A DNA stretch of 64,000 bases from Glomus cerebriforme (GCA_003550305.1 QKYT01000125.1:62001-126000), one strand, 5' to 3'. Counted from the stretch's first letter, positions 11,051 to 25,105 are shown. Notes: generated from the sequence alone by a model not told the origin. Made by a program: numbers and translations.

Positions 11051-11739
11051 TCTTATATATTCTTCGTACTATCCGTTCTTTTATTTGCAAAAGATTATTA
11101 GCCTATGTAATTATAAATAAAAAGCAAAAAGAAAAAAAAATTACTTTTTAAATTTGACCGAAATAATTAATAGATGTTCTGTTCACAAAAAAAAACAAAA
11201 AAATAACAATGCAGGAAAATCCAATTTATATTCGTTTTATGTTTATGTTCGTGTATCACTAAAAATGATAAAATTTTACTGAAAAAAAAACCAAAAAACG
11301 TGGCAACGTGTTATATTTATGTATTTTCTATATTGAACCGTATGGTTGATTTTGTTGTATAGCTTAATTTTAACGCTTACATTTCCATCATCTCCTTTCC
11401 ATTAGGAGAATCAAAGCGGTGCAAGTCACCTTTGCAAGTAGAGTATACGATCCACTTTAAGGAGTTTATACCCGCATTTTAACGAATTTATTTATTTATT
11501 TCTTTCTTTTTTTAAAAAAATAGATCTGGTTGGAACATCGAAACATAAGTCTTTCCTTTATATTACAATTTGTTTACTCCTATCATTCTTTTCGAAAATT
11601 TAAATCCTAACTTATATTGCTCTCGCATAACGAAACTACAAACAAGATCGTACTATAAACGTTTTTCACCACAATAGTGCAAATTATTTGTTTATAGATC
11701 GCTTGAAAATTAGTCTTGCGACCTTAAAATTAAAAAAAA
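11051..11739. promoter_or_regulatory. Divergent promoter region, bublin-like gene / DOCK
   Basis: The two flanking genes are transcribed away from this 689-base interval, so both promoters must lie here. It is AT-rich with A and T tracts and a slightly GC-richer patch near 11395-11475. The DOCK ATG at 11740 is preceded by an A-rich leader. No specific binding site is claimed. Confidence 0.45.
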
Positions 11740-14700
11740 ATGACATCAACTCTCATTTGGACACCTTTGCCCAGATTTGGTTATGGGTTTGCCATTTATC
11801 CTTTTACACCTGGGGCACAAACAAATTCGTCAGATTCGACAAAAGAAAAGCCTCAAGAAGATAAAGAAGATATTAAAGATTATCATCAGGAAAATTCTCC
11901 AGAAAAACCAAAAGAAATACCTGTACCTGAAGCTGTTGATGTTAATGTTTCATCTGATACAGCATCGATATCATCAGAAAATTCAAATTCGCACATTATA
12001 ACATATCAAGTCACTCTCGAAGTAGGTGATGAAGTATACGTTTTTGAGGAACAAGGAGATTGGTACCGTGGTTATGTCGTTTCTCAGTTACGTCAAACGG
12101 AAGAACCTCAGGTTTATGTTGGGATTTTTCCAATGAATCATGTCTACATAAAAGAATATCTAGAAGACTTGGAATTACAAGTATATGATACAAATCATAG
12201 TGATTCCACTCCTTTTTCTCCGAGAGGTGAAAGAAGTAATCGTCCTCCGCCCCCTTTGCCATCTCTTAAATGCGGCGATGATACAATTAGCGGTAAAACT
12301 GAACCATTAGTAGATGAGATTGCTAGCACAGTGAGAGAATGGAGTAGTCTTTTACCAAAATACCTAGAAGAGCGAAAATATGATATGTTCACGACAGTTA
12401 AGGATCAAATAAATAATTTATTACAAGGACGTCGACAACTGTTAGCACAGACGTTATCTCAAGATGAATTGAGCAAATTACGTAAGGAGCTCATTAATAA
12501 GCTAGTTTCTGGAAATTTAATCCAGGATTTGGATATTATTGTACGAAATCCAGAAAGAGGCTTTTTAGCGGATGAGACTAATATATCTGCTATTCGACTT
12601 TACCAATTACAGTCTCAGTTGTCACTCTTAAATGTAGATAAATCAAAATCTGAATCACTTCTTATGAGTCCTATAAGTCCCTCTTCATTAGCACCTTCCG
12701 GTAGTAATTACTTTCATTCACAAAGTTCAAGTTCAGCAACTACAGTAGATAATGTTAGCCATGCACCGAAATTTTACCATGTTTTTTTAGATCTAAAAGC
12801 TTGGGTAGCTTCTATTTCGGCTCCTGGTGAATATACCGAACTTTATTTTTCTTTATATACAAAAGCTGATTCAAAATTTATTACTGAGGAATATTTCATT
12901 ATATTAAATCATAATGGTGTTCCAAAAGATGAAAGCAAAATTGGCAAAATTCGGACAATTTTTACTGATCTCTCACCTCATGACATTCAGGAACAAATTT
13001 TTCTTGTATGCAGAATTGTACGTACCGGAAGTATGAAATTAGCCGATAAGGATAAAGAAGTTACAAAGGAGGGTGGTTCAATGACTTCTTTATTTTCAAA
13101 ACCATCAAAAGATATGGAACAAGTTGATCAATTATCGTTATCTAACGGAAGATTGACACCGCAAACTTTCCGGAGGCCGTTTGGTTGCGCTATCCTCGAA
13201 ATAAGTCATCTTCTTCAAGGGAAAGAAAAAGAAGCTCTCAGTGAACATGTGATGCCTATATATGTACCTATTCAGGAGTCAACATTTGCCACACTACATG
13301 AAGATATTATTCATAATCATTCTAAAGAATATGAAAAGTCTCCACGTGCTGAAATGGTTAGTGTCTCACTAAGACCATATTATGGTGAGACTGCAACCAT
13401 TATTAAAGAAAATCCTGCATTACTCCAAGATATTCCAATCACATCGCGTCTTGGATTTGCTGATGTTGTATTTCCCGGTGATACAAGAAATGAGATTTAT
13501 CTAAAACTTATGTCGGGAGATTTTACGCAGGGTCGTGCTACAACAGCTAAAAATATTCAAGTGACAGCTGAAGTAAAATTAAATACGGGCGAACTTTTGG
13601 AAAATGTGATATCACAAGGAGCTGGTGAACCTAAAGTTACACAATTTGAATCCCTAGTTTTTTATCATTCAAATAACCCTATATGGGGTGAATTGATTAA
13701 ATTAAATATCCCAATAGAATTATTTGAACAGGCTCATGTATTTTTTACTTTTCGACATCGTTCTACAAAAGATAAAAAAGAAGATAAAATTTTTGCATTT
13801 GCCTATATGCCTTTATTTCCTGAAAATAGAGCATTCATAAGCGATGGAAAACATTCACTTGTTTTGTATAAATATGATAAGCAATGGACGAATCCTTCTA
13901 TTTACCTTAAAGCACCGTGGTCTCCTACCGCTACAGTTTCTGATACAGTTTCAACAAATTCGTCTGTAAATTCACATTCTTCACATAAAATAGTTCCTTC
14001 TTCTAAAGATACTGTAGTAATTTGTACATTTTTATGTTCAACAAAGTACACCCAAAATGAGATACTCCTCAAATTATTAAATTGGGAAAAGCAGCTTATA
14101 TCAGATGTAAACGAGATAATGCCGGTTTTGAAGAAATTCACTTTTGTGAGTGAAGTAGAAATAGTCAAATTTCTTCAAGATATTTTTGATGCACTTTTTG
14201 GTATACTTGTATCAACAAGAAATCAGCAAGGAGAACTTGATGATTTAATATTCAATGCTCTTGTTATAATCCTTGGAATAGTGTCCGATAGACGATTTAT
14301 GAACTTTAAGCCAGTACTTGATGTATATATTGAGAAACATTTTTCATGTGCGGCCGCATCTTCTCATTTAATACGATCAATGAATCGACTTGTATCTAAT
14401 CCAACAAGTCCAGATACTGCTCAAAATTTGCGTTCAGCTATAAAAGTCTGGCAATATATTTTTAAGATAATAATGCGATCTCGCGAGCTTCAGCGAACAA
14501 AAGAATCCAATATGGGATTGTCTGGTAATTATGTCGAAGAACAATTCAAAAAAGAGCTGTTTTCTTTATTTAAGAGTATTGACAAGTTAATGTCTATAAC
14601 AACGCCTCAGTCCATAATTGGTACACAAACATTAGCATTACAACATTTCGCTTCTATTTTTACAGATCTTGGAAAATGCTTTACTCCCCATGACCTTGTA

Positions 14701-17700
14701 CAAATTGCAATACGTTTCACAGAATCTGTAAGATTACCAAAGGGTAAATTATTAGCATATAAATTATTAGTTATACTCCAATTTTGTCGTGGACCTTTAT
14801 TTGAAAACGCAGAATCTCGCGCAACCCTTTTACGAGGAGTCGTTGAATGGGTCACGGATCATATGGGTAAATGGGAAAAAACCAGCAAACAAAATGGTGA
14901 TAATGACTCTGCAAGGTTGCAATGGCAAGATGGTATACGTTTATGCGTGACCATTATTGCTGTAATGTTAGAGAGCTTACAATGTTCAATTGAAAGAGCA
15001 ACTGATGAAGAGATTAAAGAAAATGAAATTGAAAATGTAAAGGTTATTCTACCACTTATGATGAAATTGTGTGAATCATATCGAGAGTTGCATATCACAG
15101 CTGATGAAATACGTCCTCAACGAGAGCGAACAGCATCTAACGGGGCTGTATTATCTTCAGCAATATTTTCCTGGTCATACTCATTATCTGGTGCAACTGC
15201 CCCGACATCAATGGCGGGTTCGTATAGACATTCAAAGGAATTCTTACTTTCTCCGTTACAGAGTACATTTTCATCAGGATTAGGAGAAATTGCTGCCGTT
15301 ATATTACAAATAATGTTTTTATTATCTCAGGAACATATGAAGGAACATTTTCTGTCTACTTATTATAGAGAAGGACATGATGCGACAGCAGAATTTTTGA
15401 TTTTATTATTTCAGGTTTCTCGATCTATACTATTAAACGAAGCTTTCCCTGAGTCATGGTTGAACATGAATATAATGGCTCATAAAGTATTTCTGAAATT
15501 TCTTGAGCCCATTTCATCTTTAATGGAAAAAAATTACATTCCGGATAAAGAAGTTCCAGATACATTCAACGAACAACTGTGGAGAGAATATTTTAATTGC
15601 CTATTAACCTTGTTAACAAGTAAACATTTGATAATCGAAAATTTTACCCCTCAAAAACGTCGCGCAATATGGCGTTTAGCTGGAGATCTTCGAGGAAGAG
15701 CCGCAAAATTATTGTCTACTTTATGGGATGCTATAGGATGGGAACATGGCAAAGATGGCAAATTGGGTGGATATCAAGTTCGTTTTATTAACACTTTATT
15801 AGGACCAACTTTAGAATTATGTTTATCTCATCATGATGAATTACGTTCTGCTGCTATAACAGTCTTATTTAGTATGATTGTTACTCAATATACAATGGAT
15901 GAGGATTTCAAACAAATGGAATCGGATATTATTGACACTTTAGATAGATTGTTTATGTCTGAGAATAAAGGGGATGAAATATCACGAGCATACTTTATAG
16001 CTCAACTACGTAGACTTTTTGAAAACGCTACAGTTGAAGAAGCTTTGCGCGAAACAGTAATGAAATTTTTAGATTCTCTTAACGAATTCTTGGAATTATT
16101 ATTAGGCGTTCGTGAGTTGCCAGAGGGTCAGGAATTCCAGGATGATCGTATAATGTGTACACTAAAATTGATGAAATTTATAAAATCTATTGATAGAGAA
16201 CAAATTTATATCAAATATGTACATCAACTTGTCCAGATGCAAGTTCATAGTCATAATTTTGTAGAAGCAGCTTTGACTCTTAAGTTACATTCAGATTTAT
16301 ATGATTGGGATCCAAATTCAGAAGTTGAGGCATTACCTGAAATGGACTTTCCAAAACAATCACCTTTTGATAGGAAGGAACGGTTATATATACAAATATT
16401 GGATTATTTTGTTAAGGGTAAAGCATGGGAATGTGGGATTGAGATATGTAAGGAATTGGCTCATCATTTTGAATATACGACTTATGATTATCAACGTCTC
16501 AGTAATATTTTGAAACAACAAGCTGTATTACACGAGAATGTAATTAAGAAAGAACGATATTTCAGTGAATACTTCCGTGTAGGTTTTTATGGTCGAGGAT
16601 TTCCTGCAAGTTTACAAAATCGACAATTTATTTATCGTGGTTATGAATGGGAAAAAATTGGAGCTTTTTGTGAACGTATGCAAAATAAGCATCCCCAAGC
16701 AGCATTACTGAAGTCAAATAGTACTCCTTCTGATGAGATTCTTTACGGAGATGGACAATTTTTACAGGTTACTGCTGTTATGCCTGAACCTGATAGTAAT
16801 CTTCCTGTTTTCAAAGGGGATGTCCCTTCATCTATTAGAGCATATTATGAACACAATTCAGTAAATACATTTAGTTTTTCAAGACCTGTAAATAAAAATC
16901 CCGACGGAGTGAAATCATCAAATGAATTTTTGGATTTATGGACTGAAAAGACCATTATGGTTTCAGAAGATCATTTTCCAACTGTGCTTCGTCGTTCTGA
17001 AATAATTCAAGTTACTGTTACTGAAGTTTCGCCAATTGAAAATGCAGTAGCAGCTATGAATGCTAAAAATCGCGAATTGAAAATGCTAGAAGCTAAATAC
17101 AATGCCTATCTCACATCATCTAAGAGCGTGGGTAAAATTAATACGAATCCCTTATCTATGTCATTGAATGGTGCAGTAGATGCACCTGTTAACGGAGGTG
17201 TTCCAATGTACAAAAAAGCCTTTTTCGGGGATGACTTTTTAGCATCAAATCCGGATAAAGTAGTATTTGTAAAACAACTAAAAAAAGCTATCGATGAACA
17301 GGTTTAATATTTATATTTTGATATTATATATTGTTACAATCTTAACCAAATACAAACTCACTCACTCTAAAAAAAAATTAGGTCGATATCGTTGATAGAT
17401 GCTTAGAAATACATGATCGTCTTGTGTCCACAGACATGCGACCTTTGCACGATACTTTGGTTAAATGTATGTTATTTAAAAATATCTAATATTATTTATA
17501 ATGTGTAAATAATTAAATTTTTTTTTTTTTTTTTTAAGTCTTTCTAAAAAATTTCGCAGAAGAAATTAATCGATTAGCAGAGAGTAGAAACATGGAACCA
17601 ATCACCGAACCAAAGGTAATGACACCACCACCTAATCGAATTGTATCTACCGTGATATCACCGTCTCCGTTTTTCCTACCTCCACTAAATACCAACAAAT

Positions 17701-18062
17701 CGTTCCGCGTCACTTCTTTGTATACGAATTCACCTATGAACACTGAACAGACATCACCTATATCACCTACAAACTCATCAATCATAACTCGAGTGGCAGC
17801 AGCAACTTTCAATTCCTCACGTAACTCTATCAGTACGCAAGGCAATATTTCAAATAATTCTGTATATACTAAAAGGATATCTGAATCATCTTCAGAAAGT
17901 AGTAGTGGGAATCTTCCCGGTAGTCCTAATGGTGATACAATTACGGAAATACCGGTTATCGAAAAACGACAAACAACACGTAAAGGATCAATGGTATTCG
18001 GCGAAAGAAGGATGACTATTAGGGGATGGTCTTTTAATCGTAATAGAAGCACGACACAATAA
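11740..18062 (+). CDS. DOCK-family guanine nucleotide exchange factor
   Basis: Predicted activator of Rac/Cdc42-type GTPases, working with an ELMO partner to control actin and polarity. Exons 11740-17301, 17382-17466 and 17539-18062 encode 2,056 residues. Near the N-terminus an SH3 domain (about 85-145) shows GDEVYVFEEQGDWYRGYV and GIFPMNHV, as in DOCK180-type proteins. A helical DOCK_N region follows. DHR-1 (C2-like, lipid-binding) spans roughly 560-760 and includes GFADVVFPGDTRNEIYLKL. DHR-2, the catalytic domain, occupies the last part, with YVHQLVQMQVHSHNFVEAA, FYGRGFPASL and FIYRGYEWEKIGAFCERM, and ends in the LHDTLVKFFLKNFAEEI helix across exons 2-3. A Ser/Thr/Pro-rich tail follows. The first exon is 5,562 nt without an intron. 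The full domain set suggests an intact gene. Confidence 0.95.
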
Positions 18063-18354
18063 ACAAATGATCTGGCTATACTTTAAAAATAATATTGAAT
18101 TTTGGATATGATTTATAAACTTAATAATATTTTATTGCTAATATTGCTAATAAGAAATTTTTATTTTATTATTTATTTATTATTTATTTAATAATATTTG
18201 TTATATAAAATTTAATCAATTAATCAATGTTGATTTTGATCTATTATAATTTATGAATGATATATATATTTGACTGTTTCGAAATACCAAATATAAATAT
18301 ACAAAATCATAAATTTTATCGAAATAAATATAATATAGGAATTTATGTTTGTCG
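18063..18354. other. Convergent spacer between DOCK and CLF1
   Basis: 292 bases separate the two stop codons. The interval is strongly AT-rich (TATTTATTTA and ATATATATAT runs). The 3' ends of both transcripts probably lie here; no discrete terminator is identifiable. Confidence 0.4.
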
Positions 18355-21297
18355 TTATTCCTGGATATCTTGATTTTGATGCTGCTGCTGTTGTTGCTAT
18401 AATAAATAAAAAGAGAATTTAAAAATCATTTCAATCATCTATGATTCTTATAAAAGAATTATCAAGTTACACGAACCTGTTGTCTCCAAGCATGTGCCAT
18501 TGCCAATAATTTGAAATTTGGTTGTTGAGTTTGATCATCAGGAAAGATATAATCAAAGTATTCTTCCCAAGCAACACCTGCCTGTCCTTCAGTTTCCTCA
18601 AGTTTACGCCGTTTCTTAACGACTTTAGGCATTTTATCTTCTACGATATGAAGTGTTTCTTGAGTGCCATAGTTAGTTTCAAATTCTTTCCATGACTCAA
18701 GAAGTAAAACACGCTATAGAATAATATAGTTGTTAATATATCATAAAATTTATTATCATTAATAAGAAAACGATAAATTCAAAAACCTCTTCTTTCAGTT
18801 CTTTTTCTTTCATGCTCTTATAAGCAGCTTCAAATACTTTGCGTGCTCTTTCCAATGCACCTTGCCTGTCTCCTTCGTCTGCATTTAATTCAAATTGTGC
18901 AAAACTGATCCAAACTTTAACATGACCGGTCTTCTCCAATAGACGTTGATACAAAAGACGTGTCTTTTCAAATTCCTCTTCTGAAAATTCAAAATCAATA
19001 TATGCCTTCCATAATAACTCTGGCATATCTAAAATGGGTTGTTCTACAGCCAATTCAAATATTGCACGACATCTATCGTAATCACCTAACATTCTTTCTA
19101 ATTCTGCAAATTTAATCCATGCATAGCAATTAGATGGATTATGTTCCAAATATTTAGTATACAGAGTACGACAACGGTCAAATTCTCGTAGCTTTTAATA
19201 TGAAATTAACAGTTTTCATTAATACCTACGATTACTACTATTGAAATAATAATAATAAAGATATTATTTACCTGTAATTCGATTTCAATATATCCCTTAA
19301 AAAGTCTATCCTTCGGACACATCCCTATTTAGAAAATTTAGATTATAAAAAATCATAATATAAATATAAATATAAATATAAATATAATAGTATAATACAT
19401 AATACCTATCGCCATTCCCAAACTCTTTCTTGCTGCCTGTAAATCCAGCCGCCGTGTTTCAAATTGTGCATATAGCAACCATATCTTTGCAAATGTAAAT
19501 TTCTTGTGGGGTATTATCTTCAGACATTCTTGATAAATTTGACGCGTCCTATCATAATCCTATTTAATAATGCAAAAAAACATATTAATGATCTTCGATT
19601 TAGTTAATAATAAAACAAAGATGAAAATTCTCAAGATCTCATTCATAATCACTTTTGTTTCAAGTTCTTCATATAACGCATAATTTATCCATAAATATAT
19701 ATAACGCCTCCAGAATCTTTTTTCCTGTGTCGGAGGTACTTGCGCAATGGCACGCTCGTAAATTTCACGAACTTTTTCGGCATCACCCGCATTTTCCTCC
19801 AATCTCGCGTAATCAAACCATATATCATAATTCTTCGGGTTTGCTTTTAATTCCTTAAAGAACAATGATCAATATAATATTAATTTAATGTTAATTCTCC
19901 CATATTTAAAGATTAATTGATTTATACCTCATCATATTGTACTCTCCGCTTTCCAACTACCACGTCCTCTATTCCATCTTTGTCACCATATTGTTTTTCA
20001 AATTGAGTGTATGCGTTATATAGCGATTCAGATTTAGACCTAGGTAGTTTGTCCAATGCATATTTATAAATAACACGTGCTCTTTCAAACTATAAATTAG
20101 GTAATTCATATTTAATAAAGATATATGTTAGAACCAAGAGTAAAAAAAAATAATAATACCGAGTTTCCGTGATTATATGCAACCACCCACCTCTTTTAGC
20201 CTAGTTTCAAATTTTGCAAATGCTATAAATATCTTTTGATCCATATGATCTTCACCTAAAACTTCAATGGCTTGACTAAAAACCTCTCGACACTTCTCTA
20301 TGCATAATTCAATAGATATCTATTAAGTAAATTTAGAGTTTGAACTTACTATAGGATGAAAAAATGTGATATTTACCCAAGTTATTCTGTTCCTCCTCAA
20401 ACTTGACCCACTTAAGCCAATTCTTTGGTTCTGGATGTACATTAACAAACCTCTCATAAATCGCTCTTGCTCTATCAATTTCTTTGTATCTCTTTTCCAT
20501 TTTTATATAAGCATTCCATGCTAATTCATCCGGTTCCCATTGCATCCAACGTTCAAATATTTGACGTGCTCCTGCAACATTTCCCAACATTTCTTCCATA
20601 TAAGTATATTTATACCTTAATTATAAAGTAAATTATAAGTCAACCTAAATTAAATAAAATCTGTGTCTTCCAAATGTTAAAGAACTCACCAAAATTGGTC
20701 AACTCGTGGTAATAAAGTGACCGCACGATCAAACAAATTTCTAGCATGATTGATATTGCGACTCTTCATTTCCATTTCGGTATATTTAATATAAAGAGTA
20801 ACATTACGCGAATCCACATCTAATGCCCTTTCATATATCGAACGCGCTCTATTAGAAACATAATTAATTAAATGTTAAATTAGAATGTCTTGGGTAAATA
20901 GAAAAATTTTTCAGCTTCTTAAAATAAATACCTATTTAATTCTTTTTGACTTTCTTCCCATGCTGCATATTTCAACCAACTTCCGATATTTAATCTATTC
21001 CTTCTTATAGCATCTTCAAATTCTTTTCTTTTACGTAGACGATATTCTGACAATTCTTCCAAGTCAGAAATCTTTTGACGGGGTGCTTTCTTTGCAGATT
21101 CTTGTCTTTCTTTTGCTTCACGAAGAATTTGCTCGGCAGTAATTTGGATCGGTGCGGGATTTTTGTTTTTGATCTACATAGAATTAAAAACTCAACGTTA
21201 TACTCAAAAATAAGTACAATAAATTTAAATGATCAAAATTTACCTTTGGAGGACCCCGCTGTTGTTTATAAAGATTTGGCACTTGTGATGGATCCAT
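18355..21297 (-). CDS. CLF1: Crooked-neck/CLF1 splicing factor
   Basis: HAT-repeat scaffold of the NineTeen (Prp19) complex, needed for spliceosome activation. Twelve exons in transcript order: 21297-21244, 21173-20932, 20848-20690, 20615-20377, 20297-20191, 20089-19928, 19853-19653, 19559-19406, 19324-19272, 19191-18787, 18713-18477 and 18396-18355, encoding 684 residues, the usual length. HAT repeats are clear throughout: [84 protein letters not shown] and [13 protein letters not shown]. The C-terminal block [10 protein letters not shown] is present, then a Gln-rich tail. The fifth exon's acceptor (after 20298) was chosen because the nearer AG would introduce a stop and break the HAT alignment. 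It shares a 261-base divergent promoter with the kinase gene at 21559. Confidence 0.97.
19357..19388. repeat. AAATAT microsatellite in a CLF1 intron
   Basis: About five tandem copies of a six-base TAAATA unit lie wholly inside the intron between the eighth and ninth CLF1 exons, so length change would not affect the protein. Confidence 0.8.
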
Positions 21298-21558
21298 TAT
21301 GAAAAATTATACTCTGATATTTTATCGCACTGAAAAAAAGCAACACTATATAAAGCAACTAAAAAAAAAAAGTCACTAATGGAATATTGATTATTGCCGT
21401 TTTTATCAACGTACACGTGGCCGTATTACAAGGAAATTTGTGTTTTTGAGTTTCAAGCAAATTTATCAATTTGAACGGAAAAACGGGAAAAGACTTTGTA
21501 CCTTCAAGATCGTTTAAATATATTAAACCTTTTTTTTTCCTAAAGACGTAAATACAAA
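21298..21558. promoter_or_regulatory. Divergent promoter region, CLF1 / STK16-like kinase
   Basis: A 261-base interval between two divergent ATGs. It carries one CACGTG hexamer at 21414-21419 near its centre and T-rich tracts before the kinase start. Shared regulation is inferred from position only. Confidence 0.45.
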
Positions 21559-23254
21559 ATGTCTTTAGTATTGAGCTCAGTGCGGGAAACCCTATACGCT
21601 GTTACTTCTTGTTGTTTTCCGAACCAAACACTTCATATAAATCGCCGAACTTTTAAAGTGATAAAATTGCTTGGTGAAGGGTGAGGCAATATTTTAAAAT
21701 ATTTTGAATACTAGTTTCTTCATGTGCAGGAAGTTAATATCCTACGACTATTTAGAGGTTTTTCCTATGTTCATCTGGTACAGGATACCAGCACTGGGCG
21801 ATATTACGCTTTGAAAAAGATTCGTTGTCAATTTGGTAGCGATTCTGTGAAAGATGCTATGAAAGAGGTGGATATGTATAGATTATTTTCACATGAAAAC
21901 ATTATCAAAGTCATTGTAAGTTTTACATATTCAATCAAAAAATTAAGAAAATGAAATTTTAGGTTAAATTGACTTAAGCTTATATGTTAGGATACTTGTG
22001 TTGTTCAAGATAAAAACGGTGGTAAAATCGTATATATATTTTTACCATATTATAAGGTTAGTTATTATTTATTACTTTTCGTTTTAGGACCCAACATATT
22101 ATTTATATATAAAAATTGTTAATATAGAGCGGAAACCTTCAAGATGCCATCAAAAAAAATTTAGAACATGGTAGACATTTTAGCGAGATAGAAATGCTGA
22201 AAATTTTCCGAGGAATTTGCTATGCCGTTAGAGCTCTTCATACTTATAAATTTCCTAGTGTTCCTTTACGATCAGGAAATGGAATAGCGAATTCAGATGT
22301 AAATGGCATGGAAAATGGAATGAATAATAATTTAATATCATCACAATTTAATGATTCACAGAGCGATGATGATATTGTACCGTTTGCTCATAGAGATATT
22401 AAACCTGGGTAAATGAAAAACTGTTATATTCTTCAATTTTATTTTTATTTAATGATTTTGGTTAAAAATTTTCATAGTAATATTTTGTTATCTGATGATT
22501 CGCAAACTCCTGTGCTGATGGATTTTGGATCTTTGGTTCGAGCACGAATAAAGGTTCAAACTCGCAATGAAGCTTTAATGCAGCAAGACTTAGCAGGCCA
22601 ACATTCCACTATGGCATATCGTGCACCAGAGTTATTTGATGTGAAGACCAACGTTGAACTTAATGAAAAAGTTGATATTTGGGTAAGTTGGAAAAATATA
22701 TATGTATTATTTGCAATCAATATCGACCGGCCTAAACCATTTGGGCTGATTTTTATAATGCCTTTGGTCAACATTAGTTCTGTTGACAACATCTGAAACA
22801 TATGTATTTGTTTTCATTCGAATTAATCTCTTTTTTTTAAAAAAAAAAAGTCATTGGGATGTACTTTGTATGCCATGGCCTACGGGGAATCACCATTCGA
22901 TTCTAGTATTAATGAGCAGGGTGGATCGATTGCTTTAGCTGTCCTCAATGCTCAATTCCGGTTTCCCACTATTGAGTCTGACAAGTAATAAATGAGTGAT
23001 TTTTCTTTTCTTTATCGCTTACAACAATGATAATATTCAACGTATTTATTTTAATTTAATTACAGATATTCTCCAGAGTTTAAGGATCTAATCAGTTTTA
23101 TGTTAAAGGTAGATCCTAAAGATCGGCCAGATATTCATCAAGTATGTCTTTTTATTTTTATCTCTAACAATTATCTTGAATATTGTCTAATGGTGAATTT
23201 TTTATATAGGTTATTGCTAAAGTTGATACATTATTAGAACAATTAATCTCTTAA
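21559..23254 (+). CDS. STK16/ENV7-type Ser/Thr kinase (NAK family)
   Basis: Eight exons (21559-21680, 21756-21915, 21991-22056, 22128-22408, 22478-22682, 22851-22984, 23066-23141, 23210-23254) encode 362 residues. The kinase motifs are complete: the glycine loop LGEGGFSYVHLV spans the first junction, the VAIK-type lysine is in YYALKKI, then HRDIKPGN, DFGS (the NAK-family form of DFG), YRAPE, the GCTLYAMAYGESPF block and KDRP. The N-terminal Cys pair (SCCF) resembles the palmitoylation motif of yeast Env7, a vacuolar-membrane kinase that limits fusion; membrane anchoring here is inferred. A 45-residue Asn/Ser-rich insert precedes HRD, as in yeast relatives. The second exon acceptor was set at 21755 so that GGFSY is kept. 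Confidence 0.92.
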
Positions 23255-24484
23255 AGAATTATTTTATCAAATGAACTTGCAATATTCAGCAATAATGACA
23301 AATTATTATTTTTTTTCTATAATTTTTATTCATATTTGAATTTACCTAATATGTATTCTATGTTTATTACAAATGTTTCATTATATATTTAAATATTACA
23401 TGATTGATTATTTTTGTTTTGAATAAATTTAAAAAATTTGGATTAAATGCACTTTTTATAAAAAATACTTTGATTATTTGTGATCTATTTCTTTTGTTTA
23501 ACTTATCACAAATATATTCATTAAATAGCCAATAAAATAATTAAGATAAATTCATATATAAGATAAAAATATTTTAGTTTGTTAACAAACATTTTCCTGT
23601 TCTTAAGCAAATTTTATTCAAATTTGTTATGATAAAAATTTAAATAAAATATCACAAAATATGTATTTTTTACTAGTATTTTAAGAATTAATATAGTATT
23701 GGAATTTGGTCATAAGCAAGAAATTTGCTACTAATATTTATTAAATAAGCAACTAAGAAATTTTTTGTTATTAAAAAATTATAAATTTTATAAATGATTA
23801 TATTATTTTTAAAATTTTTTTTTTATATTTATAAAACTAATATAGAATTTTAAGCAAGAAACCAATCTTTTAAAGATTATAATAATTAAAATTTTAAAAT
23901 AATTAATCAAACTATTATTATATTTCTTCTTATTAAATATTTCTATTATATTTTCAAAGTAATCTTTAATTAGAATTCCAGAAAACTCTAAAATAACTCA
24001 TAATTTTTTTTTTACTAATGAGTTTTAGCAAATTAAATCAAATTTAAAAAATTAAAAATCAGTTTTTTATGATCATTTCATCCAATTTAACTAATTTTTT
24101 TTTTAAATGTAATTTTAAATAAACTTTACAAAATAAAAAAAAGTTAATACAAATTGAATTACTTAATAATGAAATAATTGCAAAAAACTATTTTAGCAAA
24201 AAGTATTAATTATGGTATGGATTAGTTATAAGTTATATATTAGTTTTCTAAAATTCTTTCTAATTATTTAGAGTAAAATAAAGGATTATATATATTTACA
24301 AAAAATATCATAAAAATTACATAATAATTTCTGGTTATTTATATAGGTCGCATTTATTTCACTGACAAACGTTTCACTAACAATTATTTTACTAACAACA
24401 CTGGATATAACAGTTAAATACTTGATTCACATTATAACATAACTCTAGCCAATATAATTATATATCACATTGTATGTTGTTTAT
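23255..24484. other. AT-rich gene-free stretch
   Basis: Very low GC, rich in A/T homopolymers, with no sustained ORF. Near 24353-24405 there are short related words (TTTCACTGACAAACG, TTTCACTAACAA, TTTTACTAACAAC) that look like a decayed short tandem repeat. No gene or RNA is recognised. Confidence 0.5.
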
Positions 24485-25010
24485 CTTTTTCAATACTTTC
24501 TCAATATGTTCTATATGTTCCTTAAAATTTTCTGAGTATATCATTATATCATCAATATATATTACTACAAATTTTCCAATATATTCCTTTAATATTTCAT
24601 TTATTAATCTTTAAAAAGTTCTTGGTATATTCTTTAGCCCAAATGGCATTACATTATACTCAAATAATTTTTGTAAACAAATAAAAGCTATTTTCTTTTT
24701 ATTTTTTTTTTGACATTTTTACTTGATAATATCCTGCTACTAGATCTAAATTTGTAAACCATCTTGCTGTTTGATATTTTTCTAATAACTCATTTATCCT
24801 TGGTAATGGATATGCATTTGTCTTTATTACCAAATTTAATTTTCTATAATCAATACAAAATCTATAGTTTCTACTTCTCTTTTCTGCTAATGTTACTAGT
24901 GATTTTCAAGAACTTCAAGATTTTCTTATTTTTTCTATTTTTATTAATTATTCTATTTCTTTCTTTATAAATTCTTCTTTATCTTTTATTTCTTTATATC
25001 TCTTTTGTAA
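24485..25010 (-). pseudogene. Decayed Ty3/gypsy-type reverse transcriptase
   Basis: Read on the minus strand with frameshifts and stops, the segment shows the order of motifs found in Ty3/gypsy (Metaviridae) reverse transcriptases: FCIDYRKLN, then YPLPRIN, then a FTNLDLVAGYYQ-like block, then the catalytic YIDD, then an EHIEHIEKVL tail. Stops interrupt the region before FCIDYRKLN and after GYYQ, so it cannot encode an active enzyme. No LTR, integrase, RNase H or gag could be traced nearby, so it is a fragment. It marks old retrotransposon activity in the gene-poor block. Confidence 0.75.
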
Positions 25011-25105
25011 TATAAGTTCCTATCCATCTTTTATTATTATCCTATATTTTACAAAGTTTACTTTACCAATTTTTCTTTATCATATTCACATTAGAAAGTT
25101 TTGGA

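Noticed and set aside
11395..11475. Possible tRNA or structured RNA in a GC-richer patch
   Set aside because: No cloverleaf, A box or B box could be formed.
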